Source of the DNA: CAYNSB01 sp964399625
Lineage (GTDB): Bacteria; Planctomycetota; Phycisphaerae; Phycisphaerales; UBA1924
Assembly (NCBI GenBank): GCA_964399625.1
Contig: CAYNSB010000014.1
Span: 1 to 64,000 of the forward strand
DNA: 64,000 nucleotides
Reading direction: 5' to 3'
The notes under the pieces are model-generated. The model was not told the origin of the DNA, searched no databases, and was given only the letters and a program-made list of their open reading frames with translations. The position numbers and the translations under genes were made by a program. Positions 24,681 through 33,851 of the stretch are shown here, one piece after another (the first letter of the stretch is position 1; each line of letters opens with the position of its first letter).

Positions 24681-25022
24681 TCACTGGGTCGGCTTCGTCC
24701 ACCCGTAGTCTTTGTCCTTGGCGAGCACCGCGGCGCTCTGACGCACGCAGCGCGTGCACGCGACGGGCTCGACGCTCCCGGAGCGCACCCACGCCGGCTC
24801 GTCCCGCTCTTCTCGGCAGAGCACGCACATGCCGCCCTTGGGCGCGGTGCCTTCTTTCTTAAGGATGAGCGTCCGAAAGGCCTCGCGGAGGCAGTCGCCG
24901 CAGATGATCGCGCCGCGGTGCCCCTCGACCACCGGCAGGTCCTCGCGCCATGCCTGCAGGCAGAAATCGCAGAGCACGTCGGACATCTGGACGTTGTTCT
25001 CGTCGGTCCCGGGGCGATGCAT
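24681..25022 (-). CDS. Small protein with four CxxC pairs (probable double zinc finger)
   Basis: 113 residues starting MHRPGTDENNVQMSDVLCDF. CxxC pairs lie at 18/21, 41/44, 66/69 and 89/92, evenly spaced at 22-25 residues, so two four-cysteine zinc sites are likely. The first half (CDFC...CGDC) resembles a treble-clef or ribbon found in nucleic-acid-associated proteins. The start is placed at 25022 because everything upstream in frame is basic and unconserved-looking and would overlap the kinase-like gene at 25114. I do not recognise a named family. Confidence 0.65.
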   Translation of the reverse strand: MHRPGTDENNVQMSDVLCDFCLQAWREDLPVVEGHRGAIICGDCLREAFRTLILKKEGTAPKGGMCVLCREERDEPAWVRSGSVEPVACTRCVRQSAAVLAKDKDYGWTKPTQ

Positions 25023-25113
25023 GGGGGACACTAGGGGGCGAATCGCCCGCCGATACTCCGTCTCCCTCGGCGCCATGGGTGCCCGAAGGGCCTCTATCCT
25101 TGGGGCGCCACTC

Positions 25114-25956
25114 ATGTCCAACGCCGCAGCCAACGCCCCGACGACCAAGCCGCGCCCCGCGCTGTTTCGCGCGCTGGGGCGGAGCGAGCCACCCTCGCAG
25201 ATCGAGCTCAAGGGAGAGGCGTTCCGCCTCCGCGAGTGCCTCAAGCACGATTCATGGGCCGCGACCGCGATCTACGACGGGGCACGCGGCACCGCCATCT
25301 GCAAGTTCAACCGCAGGCAGAGCATCCTCGGGCTGCCGATGGGCTGGCTCGGGCGGCGACTCGCGGCGCGCGAGGCGCGCCTGATGCAGAAGTTCGCGGA
25401 CATCCCCCACGTGCCCCGCGATTGCGGCGAGGTGCGCGAGGCGGGGCGAACGCTCCCCAACGCCGTGGCCCACTGGTACGTCCCCGGTCATCCGCTCCGC
25501 CATTCCGACCGCGTGCCCGACGACTTCTTCCCGCGTCTGCGTGCCACGCTCGATGAGATCCACAAGCGCGGCACCGCGTACGTGGACCTGCACAAGCGCG
25601 AGAACATCATCGTCGCCGATGACGGCTCGCCCGTGCTCATCGACTTCCAGATCTGCCAGAGCCTCCCGCGCGGGTTCCTGGGGCGACTGTGGACCTCGCG
25701 CGCCGCGATCCGCATGCTCCAGCGGATCGACGACTACCACCTGATGAAGCACATCATTCGCTGCCGCCCGGACCTTCTCCCCCCGGAGCAGCGCGACATC
25801 GACAAGCACCGCCCGGGCGCGATCAAGTTCTTCCGCATGATCGGCAACCCGGCGCGCTTCGTGCGCCGGCGGCTGCTCGTGCTCGCGGGCGTGCGGGCCA
25901 AGGGAGGCCGCGCCCAGAGCGAGGTCGCGCCCGAGGACGCGTTCCGCACGCCCTGA
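25114..25956 (+). CDS. WaaP/Kdo-kinase-like lipopolysaccharide kinase family protein
   Basis: 280 residues. It has a degenerate protein-kinase fold: a nucleotide-binding N-lobe near ATAIYDGARGTAICKF, the catalytic loop YVDLHKRENIIVADD (about 155-169, with the HxDLHxxN pattern reduced to DLHKREN), and the metal-binding IDFQICQ (about 176). WaaP/KdkA-type enzymes phosphorylate sugars of the LPS core. The gene ends 16 bp from the end of the convergent MsbA-like exporter, and a lipid A acyltransferase occurs at 43542, which supports an envelope role. RIO- or ABC1-like kinases are alternatives. Confidence 0.7.
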   Translation: MSNAAANAPTTKPRPALFRALGRSEPPSQIELKGEAFRLRECLKHDSWAATAIYDGARGTAICKFNRRQSILGLPMGWLGRRLAAREARLMQKFADIPHVPRDCGEVREAGRTLPNAVAHWYVPGHPLRHSDRVPDDFFPRLRATLDEIHKRGTAYVDLHKRENIIVADDGSPVLIDFQICQSLPRGFLGRLWTSRAAIRMLQRIDDYHLMKHIIRCRPDLLPPEQRDIDKHRPGAIKFFRMIGNPARFVRRRLLVLAGVRAKGGRAQSEVAPEDAFRTP

Positions 25957-25972
25957 CGACGCACCTGTTCTT

Positions 25973-27898
25973 TCAGCCCGCGCTAATCCGGCCCACCACG
26001 TCGGGCTTGGTCTCGGCCGCGCCGCTCGGCACCGGCGCAGGGCTCGAACCAGCGCCCGTCTCGCCCCGCACGAGCTGGCGCTCGGCGATCAGGCGGTACG
26101 TCGCGCACCGCTTGAGCAGCTCGTCGTGCCGACCGACGTCCACGATCCGCCCCTGGTCCATCACCACGATCTGGTCCGCGCTCACGACGGTGCTCAGGCG
26201 GTGGGCGACGACCAGGCACGTCCGCCCGCGCGCGAAATCGTCCAGGGCTTCCCCGATCTTGCCCTCGCTGTCGGCGTCGATCATGCTCGTCGCCTCGTCC
26301 AGGATGAGGATCGCGGGATCGCGGAGCACCGCCCGCGCGATCGCGATCCGCTGCCGCTGCCCGCCCGAGAGCGTCAGGCCCTGCTCGCCCACCGGCGTGT
26401 CGTACCCCTGCGGGAGCGACTCGATGAAGCCGTCCGCCCGGGCCATCCGCGCCGCGGCCCCGATGCGCTCGGGCGTCGCGTCCTCGGCCCCGTAGGCGAT
26501 GTTGCTGCGGATGGTCCCGCGGAAGAGCACCGTCTCCTGCGTCACCACGCCAATCTGCCGGCGCACGCTCCGCACGGAGAAGTCCCGGATGTCCCGCCCG
26601 TCCACGAGCACGGCGCCCTCGCTCGGATCGAACAGACGCGGCACGAGGCCCAGCAGCGTGGTCTTGCCCGAGCCGTTGGGCCCGACGATCGCCACGCGCT
26701 GCCCGTGGCGAACGGTGAGGTTCACGCGATCGAGCGCGGGGCGGGTGGCTCCCGGGTAGGTGAACGTCACGCCGCGGAACTCGATGCCGACCGCGTGCCG
26801 GGCCATCTTGGGCAGTTTCGTGTCGTGCCCGGGCTCCGCGGGGGCGCTCATCATCTCGCGAAGGCGTGCCGCGGCGGCCGAGGATTGCTGGATGTCGTTC
26901 GCCAGGCTCGTGAGCGGACGCAGCGCCTCGCCCGCGGCGCCCAGGGACACGATCGCGAGCAGGAAGCTCTCGGGAGAGAGCTTTCCATCGATGATCGCCT
27001 TGGCCGCGATGAGTGAGAGCCCCCCCAGCACGACGATCGCGAGCACCTCCACCAGTGGGCTCGACAGGGCGCGCGCGGTGCGGGCCCTGAACAGCTGGCG
27101 CATCACGTCCTTGTTGATGCGATGGAACCGCCCGGCCTCGTAGCGCTCGTTCGTGTGCACCTTCACGACGCGAAGGCCCTGCATCGCCTCGGTCGCCGCC
27201 CCCAGCAGAAGGGACGTGGACTGCGCCGCCGACCTGGACGCGCGGCGCACCCGCTTGCCCAGGCGACGGATGATCGTGTAGAGCAGCGGCGCCACGACGA
27301 TCGCCGCGAGCGTGAGCCGCCACTCGATGATCAACGCCGCGGAGAACGCCGCCAGACCGCGGAAGAGCTGGGAGACCGCCTTGGAGAGCAACGCCGAGAA
27401 CCCGCCCTCGAGCGTGCCCGTGTCGTGCACGATGCGCGAGATCTTGTCCGATGCGCCCTGCCCCACGACGTCCTTGAGCGGCAGGCGCAGCACGCGATGG
27501 AACGCCTCACGACGAATGCCCGCGACCGTCCGCTGCACGATCGTGAGCGACAGGAACGCGTGCCCGAAGTTCGCGGCCCCACCCAGCACCGTGCCCACGC
27601 CCAGCGCCAGGATGATGCACAGCACCGCCTCGAACCGCCCGGCGGGCATCGCGTCGATCCAGTGCTGCGGGATGCGCCAGTGCACCCACGAGGGCCAGCG
27701 CCCGCTCGCGTTGAACTCCGCGGCGAGCTGCGGCAGGTTCTTGGCGATCTCCGGCTTGAGGATCGACGTGAGCACCGGCTGCATCGCCACGAGCCCCGCG
27801 ACGAGCCCCCCCGCCGACAGCAGCGCGCACGCGAACGCCCCGGCGAGCATCCGCCGGTATCGCAGCATCCGCCGGGCGTAGATCCAGAAGGGGTCCAT
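25973..27898 (-). CDS. MsbA-like ABC exporter (fused membrane and ATPase domains)
   Basis: 641 residues. Residues about 1-340 form a six-helix exporter domain (MLAGAFACALLSAGGLVAGL..., ending near LAIVSLGAAGEALRPL). The ATPase domain has Walker A GPNGSGKTT (about 404), the ABC signature LSGGQRQRIAIARAVL (about 508), Walker B ILILDEATS and switch VVAHRLSTV. The first extracytoplasmic loop between TM1 and TM2 is unusually long (about residues 40-85). MsbA flips lipid A-core; other half-size exporters carry drugs or peptides. ATG 27898 (MDPFWIYARRML) is preferred to a much longer upstream frame that would cover the promoter of the divergent GT2. Confidence 0.87.
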   Translation of the reverse strand: MDPFWIYARRMLRYRRMLAGAFACALLSAGGLVAGLVAMQPVLTSILKPEIAKNLPQLAAEFNASGRWPSWVHWRIPQHWIDAMPAGRFEAVLCIILALGVGTVLGGAANFGHAFLSLTIVQRTVAGIRREAFHRVLRLPLKDVVGQGASDKISRIVHDTGTLEGGFSALLSKAVSQLFRGLAAFSAALIIEWRLTLAAIVVAPLLYTIIRRLGKRVRRASRSAAQSTSLLLGAATEAMQGLRVVKVHTNERYEAGRFHRINKDVMRQLFRARTARALSSPLVEVLAIVVLGGLSLIAAKAIIDGKLSPESFLLAIVSLGAAGEALRPLTSLANDIQQSSAAAARLREMMSAPAEPGHDTKLPKMARHAVGIEFRGVTFTYPGATRPALDRVNLTVRHGQRVAIVGPNGSGKTTLLGLVPRLFDPSEGAVLVDGRDIRDFSVRSVRRQIGVVTQETVLFRGTIRSNIAYGAEDATPERIGAAARMARADGFIESLPQGYDTPVGEQGLTLSGGQRQRIAIARAVLRDPAILILDEATSMIDADSEGKIGEALDDFARGRTCLVVAHRLSTVVSADQIVVMDQGRIVDVGRHDELLKRCATYRLIAERQLVRGETGAGSSPAPVPSGAAETKPDVVGRISAG

Positions 27899-28100
27899 TC
27901 GGGGTCGATAGCGCCGTCCGTCCGGGGGAGTATCCCCCGCGATCGAACCCGGGACCATCGGCAATCGGCGTGATTCTCCATCGATCCACGCCGTCCGACT
28001 CCCGACCGAACCGGGTGTTCGTGAAGGTTTCGTCACGCGGAGGGGTCCACGCCCGGCGACGAATACGCTTGTTCGCTCGGCGACGTGCGCCGATCCACCC

Positions 28101-29141
28101 ATGCCGCCCGAAGCAGCCATCCCCCGCGCCACGGTGATCATCCCGTGCTTCAACCACGGCGCGTTCGTGGGCGAGGCCGTCGCGTCGTGCCTCCGCCAGG
28201 AACAGGCGGAGGTCAGCGTCGTCGTGGTGGACGACGGATCCAACGACGGCACCACGCCCGCGGCGTGCGAGGCGCTGGCGGGCCCGCGGGTCCGCGTGAT
28301 CCACCAGGAGAACCGCGGGCTCCCCGCGGCGCGCAACCTGGGCGCGCGCCACGCGGACACGGAGTACCTGGTCTTTCTCGATGCCGACGATTGGATCAAC
28401 CGCAAGTTCGTCACGCGCCTGCACGGGGCCATTCGCGCGCAGATCGACGCGGGGCGGGGCGACGACGTGGCCTACGGCTACTGCTACGAGCGCCTCGTGG
28501 GGCAGTACGACGGCTACTGGCGCGTGCCCGAGTTCGATCCGCTGCTGATGATGGTCACGAACCTGCACCCCGTCACCACGCTCATCCGGCGCGAGCGCTT
28601 CGAGCAGGTCGGCGGGTTCGACGAATCGATGCGCGAGGGGTACGAGGACTGGGACCTGTGGCTGCGGTTCCTCGAGCGCGGGTGGCGGGGCGTGCGCGTG
28701 CCCCAGGCGCTGTTCGTGTGGCGCCGGCACAGCAGCGCGACGATGATCGCCCACGCCGTGCCCAAGCACGAGGCGCTCTACAAGCGGCTCATGGCCCAGC
28801 ACGCGGACCTGTACGCACGCCACTGGCCCGAGCTCATGCTCGCGAGCAACTCGCTGCTGCGGCGCTGCGACGCGACGTGGCTCGACGAGTCGGGCGAGCC
28901 CATCAACCTTCGCGCCCTGAAGATGCAGCGGCAGATGTACGAGTCCATGCTCGTGGTCCGCCTGCACCACGCGATGCACCGGGGCATCGATCGCCTGCCC
29001 GCGCCGCTCGCCAGCGCCGCCAAGCGGGCGCTCGCCGTGGTCAAGCGGATCGTGCCCAAGGCCGCCCAGGCGCACCCCGACGTTTCCACGCCGGGCTCGC
29101 CGCCGGTCAACACCCCGCCGGGCCCGGGCGTTCCGGCCTGA
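28101..29141 (+). CDS. GT2 family glycosyltransferase
   Basis: 346 residues. GT-A features: ATVIIPCFNHGAFVGEAVAS, VVVVDDGSNDGT, NRGLPAARNLGARH, the DxD in VFLDADDWIN (about 93-96) and the acceptor ED motif EGYEDWDLWLRFLERGW. A Pro-rich tail of about 25 residues follows. It diverges from the ABC exporter across 202 bp. It probably adds a sugar to an envelope polysaccharide; donor and acceptor are unknown. Confidence 0.9.
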   Translation: MPPEAAIPRATVIIPCFNHGAFVGEAVASCLRQEQAEVSVVVVDDGSNDGTTPAACEALAGPRVRVIHQENRGLPAARNLGARHADTEYLVFLDADDWINRKFVTRLHGAIRAQIDAGRGDDVAYGYCYERLVGQYDGYWRVPEFDPLLMMVTNLHPVTTLIRRERFEQVGGFDESMREGYEDWDLWLRFLERGWRGVRVPQALFVWRRHSSATMIAHAVPKHEALYKRLMAQHADLYARHWPELMLASNSLLRRCDATWLDESGEPINLRALKMQRQMYESMLVVRLHHAMHRGIDRLPAPLASAAKRALAVVKRIVPKAAQAHPDVSTPGSPPVNTPPGPGVPA

Positions 29142-29153
29142 TGCCCGCTCAAC

Positions 29154-31397
29154 TCAGGTGGTGAACTTCGGGTCCGAGAGCAGCACCGAGGCCTTCTCCG
29201 TGCTCAGCCCGGGCACGCTCGACACGGTGTTGCCGCCCTGGATGCGTGTGAGCTGGGCGAAGATCGCCCCGCCCGTCTGCGCCGCGCCGTTCTTGGTGAT
29301 CGTCGTCTCGATCGAGATCGCGTACCGCTTGAAGCCCGCGCCGGAGTTGATCCGCGACACGATCTCGGAGAACGAGCGGACCGAGAGGTCCACGCGCCCG
29401 TTGGGGGCGATCGTCCCCGTGCCGCCCGTGGGCGTGATCACTTCCTGCTGGGCGCTGTCGAGGAAGTGGAACTTGATCGTGTAGGTGACCGTGGTGTTGC
29501 TGGAGGTGGCGTAGGGGTTGTAGAGCGAGACGAACTCCTGCCCCGTCGAGTCGCTCACGTCCAGCGCCCCGCCCGCGAAGTACACCTTCTGCGTGGAGAG
29601 CACCTGGAACGCGGTGCGCACGAAGAGCGAGTTGCCCCCGCCGTACACGCTCGAGTACGACGCCGCGACCTTGGTCGTGCCGTCGCGGACCTTGTATCGG
29701 ACCGTGAAAAACGTGTCCAGCGGCAGCCCCGTCGCCAGGCTCGCCAGGTCCACCTCGCGCCGCGGGATGAGGTTCGTGAGCGTCACGGGGTTGGTCGCGG
29801 CGACCACGCTCCCGTTGGCGAGCACGAAGTCCACATCGACGAGCACGGAGTTCGTGCCCGTGCCGCCGTTGTAGATGAACGAGATCGACGACGCGCCCGT
29901 GGAGGGGATCCGCGCCCCGGGCAGCACGCCCTGAGTCCCGCCCTCCTGCGGCACGCCCGTCTCGATCGAGTACTGGGCGGGCGACAGGCGATACTGCAAC
30001 TGGCTCACGATGATCGGCTGGTCCGACGTGAGGCGCACCGCGTACGAGCCGTCGGGCACGCTCGCGAGGTTGTTCACGTTGATCCCGCCGCGCCGGTACG
30101 CCTTGACGATCCGCGTCGTGGTGTACGTGGCGCCCGTCTCGCCGGTGAACGTGATCGTGATGGTCACGGGCTTGTCCGTGATGTTCAGGAACGACACGCT
30201 CGAGCGGAAGCCCGGGCCCTTCTGCCCGGTGGCGAACGCCCAGTCCTCCAGCTGCGTCTTGAAGATCGGCGCGCTGGCGACGAACGCCTGGGAGATGAGC
30301 ACCCCGTTCTCGTACTGCAGGAGCTGGGCCGCGATCTTGCGCGTCGCCCTGATCTCGTACGCGAAGAACTCGCCCGAGCGCACGCGGTTGATCGTCGGAT
30401 CCCCGCCGCGGGACACGCGCACCGTCCGGCTCGCGCCCGCGCCCATCGTCCCCGTCAGCACCACCTGGTTCGCGACCCCGCCCTCGTACCGCGCGATGAT
30501 CTGGAACGCCGCGCTCCCGCCGAGGTCCGTGTTCACCAGCGCCACGTCGTTGGTGATGACCGCCGCGCGCAGCCCCTGCGGGAAGTACAGCGTCTCGGTG
30601 TAGAACGCGCCGGTGTTCTTGGGCTTGACGACCTGGATGTCCTGGATGTACACGACGTCCGTGTTGCTCGAGCTCGCCAGCGGCACCTTGCTGAACGCCG
30701 TGCTCGCGTTGCCCGACAGGAACGAGTTCAGGTTCTGGACCGTGAGCCCCGCGATCGCCTGCACCACGTCCCATCCCTTGATCACCCGCGCGAAGACGGT
30801 GAACCCGGAGTTCTGCGAGTCCAGGTTCGCCGCGTTGTCCTTCAGGTTGAAGAACCACTCGCTCGTCGCCGAGTCGGGCTGCTTGTCGAGCTTCGCCATC
30901 GCCAGCGTGCGCTCCAGGTTCGAGCGCGTGGTGCTGAACTCGTTCTTGACCGCCGGGTCCTTCGTGATCGTGTCGAACTTGGGCGTGCTGCTGGGCAGCG
31001 GATCCTTCAGCGAGTACCCGCCCCCCTGCAGCACGAAGTTCGCCTCGAGCCGGTGGAAGAACGTGTTGGTGAAGCGCCCGCTGTTCACGTACGCCAGGAA
31101 GTTCGCGACCGTGAGCGGCGCCGGCGTGCCCCCGTTGGGCCCGCCCGCGTCGAACAGCTCGATGTCCACGAACCCCTGCGGCATCTCCATCCGCACCACC
31201 GTGTTGTTGGGGTTGGAGAGGTCCGCGATCTGCGGCAGGTCGCTCAGGAACGGCGCGTTGTACAACGCCAGGCGCGTCTCGAGCGTCTCGATCAGGTCGT
31301 CGGCCGCCCGCGCCGCGCGAGCCCGGGGCGTGCCCCCCATCCGCCGAAGAACCATCGCCCGAAACCGCGAAGACGTTCCAAGGAACCAGCTCAGCAC
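29154..31397 (-). CDS. Large secreted protein with N-terminal cyclophilin-type peptidylprolyl isomerase domain
   Basis: 747 residues. After a basic N-terminus comes DDLIETLETRLAL, a planctomycete-type LExR-like motif often found at the start of exported surface proteins. Residues about 65-250 are a cyclophilin: VDIELFD, FTNTFFHRLEANFVLQGGGY (with the FHR and QGG active-site words) and SATSEWFFNL. The remaining 500 residues are beta-rich (ITITFTGETGATYTTTRIVK and similar), with several repeats of an S-F-x-N/Y pattern. The start is GTG at 31397 with GGAGGTGGC upstream. A fold catalyst attached to a surface protein suggests help with exported-protein folding. Confidence 0.8.
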   Translation of the reverse strand: MLSWFLGTSSRFRAMVLRRMGGTPRARAARAADDLIETLETRLALYNAPFLSDLPQIADLSNPNNTVVRMEMPQGFVDIELFDAGGPNGGTPAPLTVANFLAYVNSGRFTNTFFHRLEANFVLQGGGYSLKDPLPSSTPKFDTITKDPAVKNEFSTTRSNLERTLAMAKLDKQPDSATSEWFFNLKDNAANLDSQNSGFTVFARVIKGWDVVQAIAGLTVQNLNSFLSGNASTAFSKVPLASSSNTDVVYIQDIQVVKPKNTGAFYTETLYFPQGLRAAVITNDVALVNTDLGGSAAFQIIARYEGGVANQVVLTGTMGAGASRTVRVSRGGDPTINRVRSGEFFAYEIRATRKIAAQLLQYENGVLISQAFVASAPIFKTQLEDWAFATGQKGPGFRSSVSFLNITDKPVTITITFTGETGATYTTTRIVKAYRRGGINVNNLASVPDGSYAVRLTSDQPIIVSQLQYRLSPAQYSIETGVPQEGGTQGVLPGARIPSTGASSISFIYNGGTGTNSVLVDVDFVLANGSVVAATNPVTLTNLIPRREVDLASLATGLPLDTFFTVRYKVRDGTTKVAASYSSVYGGGNSLFVRTAFQVLSTQKVYFAGGALDVSDSTGQEFVSLYNPYATSSNTTVTYTIKFHFLDSAQQEVITPTGGTGTIAPNGRVDLSVRSFSEIVSRINSGAGFKRYAISIETTITKNGAAQTGGAIFAQLTRIQGGNTVSSVPGLSTEKASVLLSDPKFTT

Positions 31398-31588
31398 ACG
31401 CCACCTCCATCCGACGACCGGCCTCGCGGGGCGCCCGCTCCCGTCCGAGGCCTGTCAGGGGCACCCATGCTAGTCGAGTTCGCCCAGACTCACACCGCCC
31501 GGGGCCCGATCCGCGTCCACCACCGTACACGCGGGCGGGCCATCAGGTTCGGATGTTCCACGCCTCGCGGCGCTCTCGGACCACGCGA

Positions 31589-32698
31589 TCAGTTCAGCAC
31601 GTAGCCCCACAAGTCATCGAACTTGTCGAGCACGTCGATCGTCGTCGGCTTGCCGTTCTTGTCGTTCCACTGGTCCACCGCGTTGTTGACCTTTCCGCCC
31701 GGCTTGTTGACGAAGTTGAACTGATAGTCGATGCGGCTCGTGGGAAACTGCTTGGCTCCCTTGTCCTTCCGCCCCAGATAGACGCCGTCACGCCCCGCGG
31801 ACTGGAACATGAGCCCGCCCCGGGCCTTGAGCGCCACGCTCGGCGCGTCGGTCGCCTTGGTCGGGTCCTTGTACGGCGCGGCCGGGCTGCCCAGAGCGCC
31901 GGCGAGGGACTCCAGATAGTCCGAGGAGTTGCCCGAACTGATCAGGCTCTCCACGGTCTGATCGATCCCCTTCTTGCCGAGCGATTTCGCCTCAAGGAAG
32001 CAGCGGTTCTGGTTGTAATACACCACGCCGCGCCGGGCGGTGCTCGCGCTGGTGATGGACTCGATCGCGAAGACGCCGTCCGTCGCGGCGCCCGCCGTCG
32101 CCGTCGTCGCGGCACGCACCGGCGCCTGCGCGTCGTCCGCCGTCCACGCCAGCAGCGGCTGTCCCCACGAGTCCACCATGTCGGGCAATTGCGGCAGCCC
32201 ATCCGCGTCCGCGTGCGGCTTGCCCGCCATCTGCTGCGTGCCCGCGACCTGCGCCACGAAGTTCTTCCGGTTCAGCGTCAGGTACGCCTTGTTCTGGCTG
32301 TCGCCCGTGCCCAAGAGCGACGGATCGATCGCGACGGCGTTCGCGCTCGTGGGGCCGGCCAGATCGGGAAGCGCGCCGCTCGATCCCACCTTCACGATCG
32401 CCGCCGCTCCCGCAAGATCCAGGATCACGTTCTCCATGCCGGACATCCCGCGGGTCCGGTTCTCCACGTGCCCCATTTCGCGCGCCGAGAAGTACCCGGG
32501 CAGTTTGCGATTGTCCGTCTGGAACTGCGAAGACGCCGTGACAAGGTTTGAGATCAGAACCTTCGTGTCCCCACCCCTCGCAGCGTCACGCGCGTAGCTC
32601 ACCGCCGGGATCGTGATCCCGATGATGATCGCGATGATGATGATCACCGTCAGAAGTTCGATCAGGGTGAACGCGCGACGCGACAACGTGCCTGCCAT
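31589..32698 (-). CDS. Type II secretion-type pseudopilin (prepilin N-terminal cleavage/methylation domain)
   Basis: 369 residues starting MAGTLSRRAFTLIELLTVII. The prepilin peptidase motif is present, but the usual Gly before the Phe is Ala (RRA/FTLIE). The hydrophobic helix (about 10-31) would anchor the protein or form the filament core. The long C-terminal domain ends DVLDKFDDLWGYVLN. AGGAG lies 8 bp before the ATG at 32698, which is preferred to a start eight codons earlier. Such proteins are numerous in planctomycetes and not always part of a secretion operon; no other secretion gene is adjacent. Confidence 0.82.
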   Translation of the reverse strand: MAGTLSRRAFTLIELLTVIIIIAIIIGITIPAVSYARDAARGGDTKVLISNLVTASSQFQTDNRKLPGYFSAREMGHVENRTRGMSGMENVILDLAGAAAIVKVGSSGALPDLAGPTSANAVAIDPSLLGTGDSQNKAYLTLNRKNFVAQVAGTQQMAGKPHADADGLPQLPDMVDSWGQPLLAWTADDAQAPVRAATTATAGAATDGVFAIESITSASTARRGVVYYNQNRCFLEAKSLGKKGIDQTVESLISSGNSSDYLESLAGALGSPAAPYKDPTKATDAPSVALKARGGLMFQSAGRDGVYLGRKDKGAKQFPTSRIDYQFNFVNKPGGKVNNAVDQWNDKNGKPTTIDVLDKFDDLWGYVLN

Positions 32699-32934
32699 GG
32701 ATCCGCTCCTGTGATCGCTCACCCCCGACGCACACCAGCCCCGCCCCGTCTACATCCTGTTCGGTTCACGCGCCGACACTGTTCCCGTTCTCGGGCTTGT
32801 CCCGGGCCGAGTATACAACCCCGCCACCACATTCCCGACCCCTGATATCACCCAAAAACTCATCGTCGCGCACATCAAGCGTTCATGCGCGTCCAAACCC
32901 GGAAGCCGCGGATAACACTGCGGGCCCGGACCCC

Positions 32935-33387
32935 CTAGGCGATGCCCGTGGACCCGAAGCCCCCGGCTCCCCGTGCCGTGCCGTTCAATTCCTCACTCAC
33001 CTCGATCTCCGCCCGCACCACGGGCGCAATGACCATCTGCGCGATCCGCATGCCGTGGGTGACGGTGAACGCGTCCCGCCCCAGATTGATCAGGGGCACC
33101 ATCACCTCGCCGCGATAATCGCTGTCGATCGTTCCGGGAGCGTTGGGCAGCGTGACGCCGTACTTGCTCGACAATCCCGAGCGTGGCCTCACCTGCGCCT
33201 CGAATCCGTGCGGGATCGCCATCGCGAACCCCGTCCGCACCATCACGATCCGCCCCGGCTCGATCGTCAACTCCTGGGCCCCGTCAGGGAGGCACGCGGC
33301 CAGGTCCATCCCCGCCGCCTCCGGCGTCTGGTAGGCGGGCAGCGTGGCGCGCGGATCGAGCTTCTTGAGTCGGACGACAGGATTCAT
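32935..33387 (-). CDS. dut: dUTP diphosphatase (trimeric dUTPase)
   Basis: 150 residues, normal length. It hydrolyses dUTP to dUMP and keeps uracil out of DNA. The five motifs are visible: AAGMDLAACL, PRSGLSSKYG, NAPGTIDSDYRGEV (with the catalytic Asp), RIAQMVIAPV and a C-terminal RGAGGFGSTG. It stands alone between the pseudopilin gene and a small hypothetical gene. Confidence 0.96.
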   Translation of the reverse strand: MNPVVRLKKLDPRATLPAYQTPEAAGMDLAACLPDGAQELTIEPGRIVMVRTGFAMAIPHGFEAQVRPRSGLSSKYGVTLPNAPGTIDSDYRGEVMVPLINLGRDAFTVTHGMRIAQMVIAPVVRAEIEVSEELNGTARGAGGFGSTGIA

Positions 33388-33530
33388 GGGTCGAGGATAG
33401 GGCGTGACCGGATACGGGCCCCCGCCCGGCGCGCTTGGCTCTCTTGCCAGACCCCACCGACCCGCACGCTTCGCGGACGTTCGGAGTCCCCAGGACTCAA
33501 GTTCCGCCCCGCCCCGATCGACACAGCAGC

Positions 33531-33803
33531 ATGAGCCGTCGTCGTCAGATCCTCAGCGAGACCAGCGCCACGCGCGACCGCGCGCAGGCCTTGCTCCGAT
33601 CGCTGATGGACCACAAGACGCAGTCGGCCCGCGTCCTGCCCCGCGCCGACGCCTTCGCGACCAGCGCCGGACGCAGCGCCCTGGATCGTGCCATCCGCTC
33701 GACCCAGCGGATGATCGAGACGCTCAATCGCGTCCTCGAGGAGACCAACGCCGAACTGTGCGACGAGGACCTGCAACTGCTGGACCCGCCCCGGCGGGGC
33801 TGA
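33531..33803 (+). CDS. Small hypothetical helical protein
   Basis: 90 residues starting MSRRRQILSETSATRDRAQA; predicted mostly alpha-helical, with regularly spaced charged and hydrophobic residues (SALDRAIRSTQRMIETLNRV) but no signal peptide, membrane segment or recognisable motif. ATG 33531 is chosen because the 32 upstream codons in frame are Pro-rich and overlap the dut promoter region. The last codons lie in a CCCGCC/GGCGGG inverted repeat. Confidence 0.5.
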   Translation: MSRRRQILSETSATRDRAQALLRSLMDHKTQSARVLPRADAFATSAGRSALDRAIRSTQRMIETLNRVLEETNAELCDEDLQLLDPPRRG

Positions 33804-33851
33804 TCGCCGCAGGCGTTGCGGAGGCGCTCGCGCTGCTCGCTGGATTTCGGT

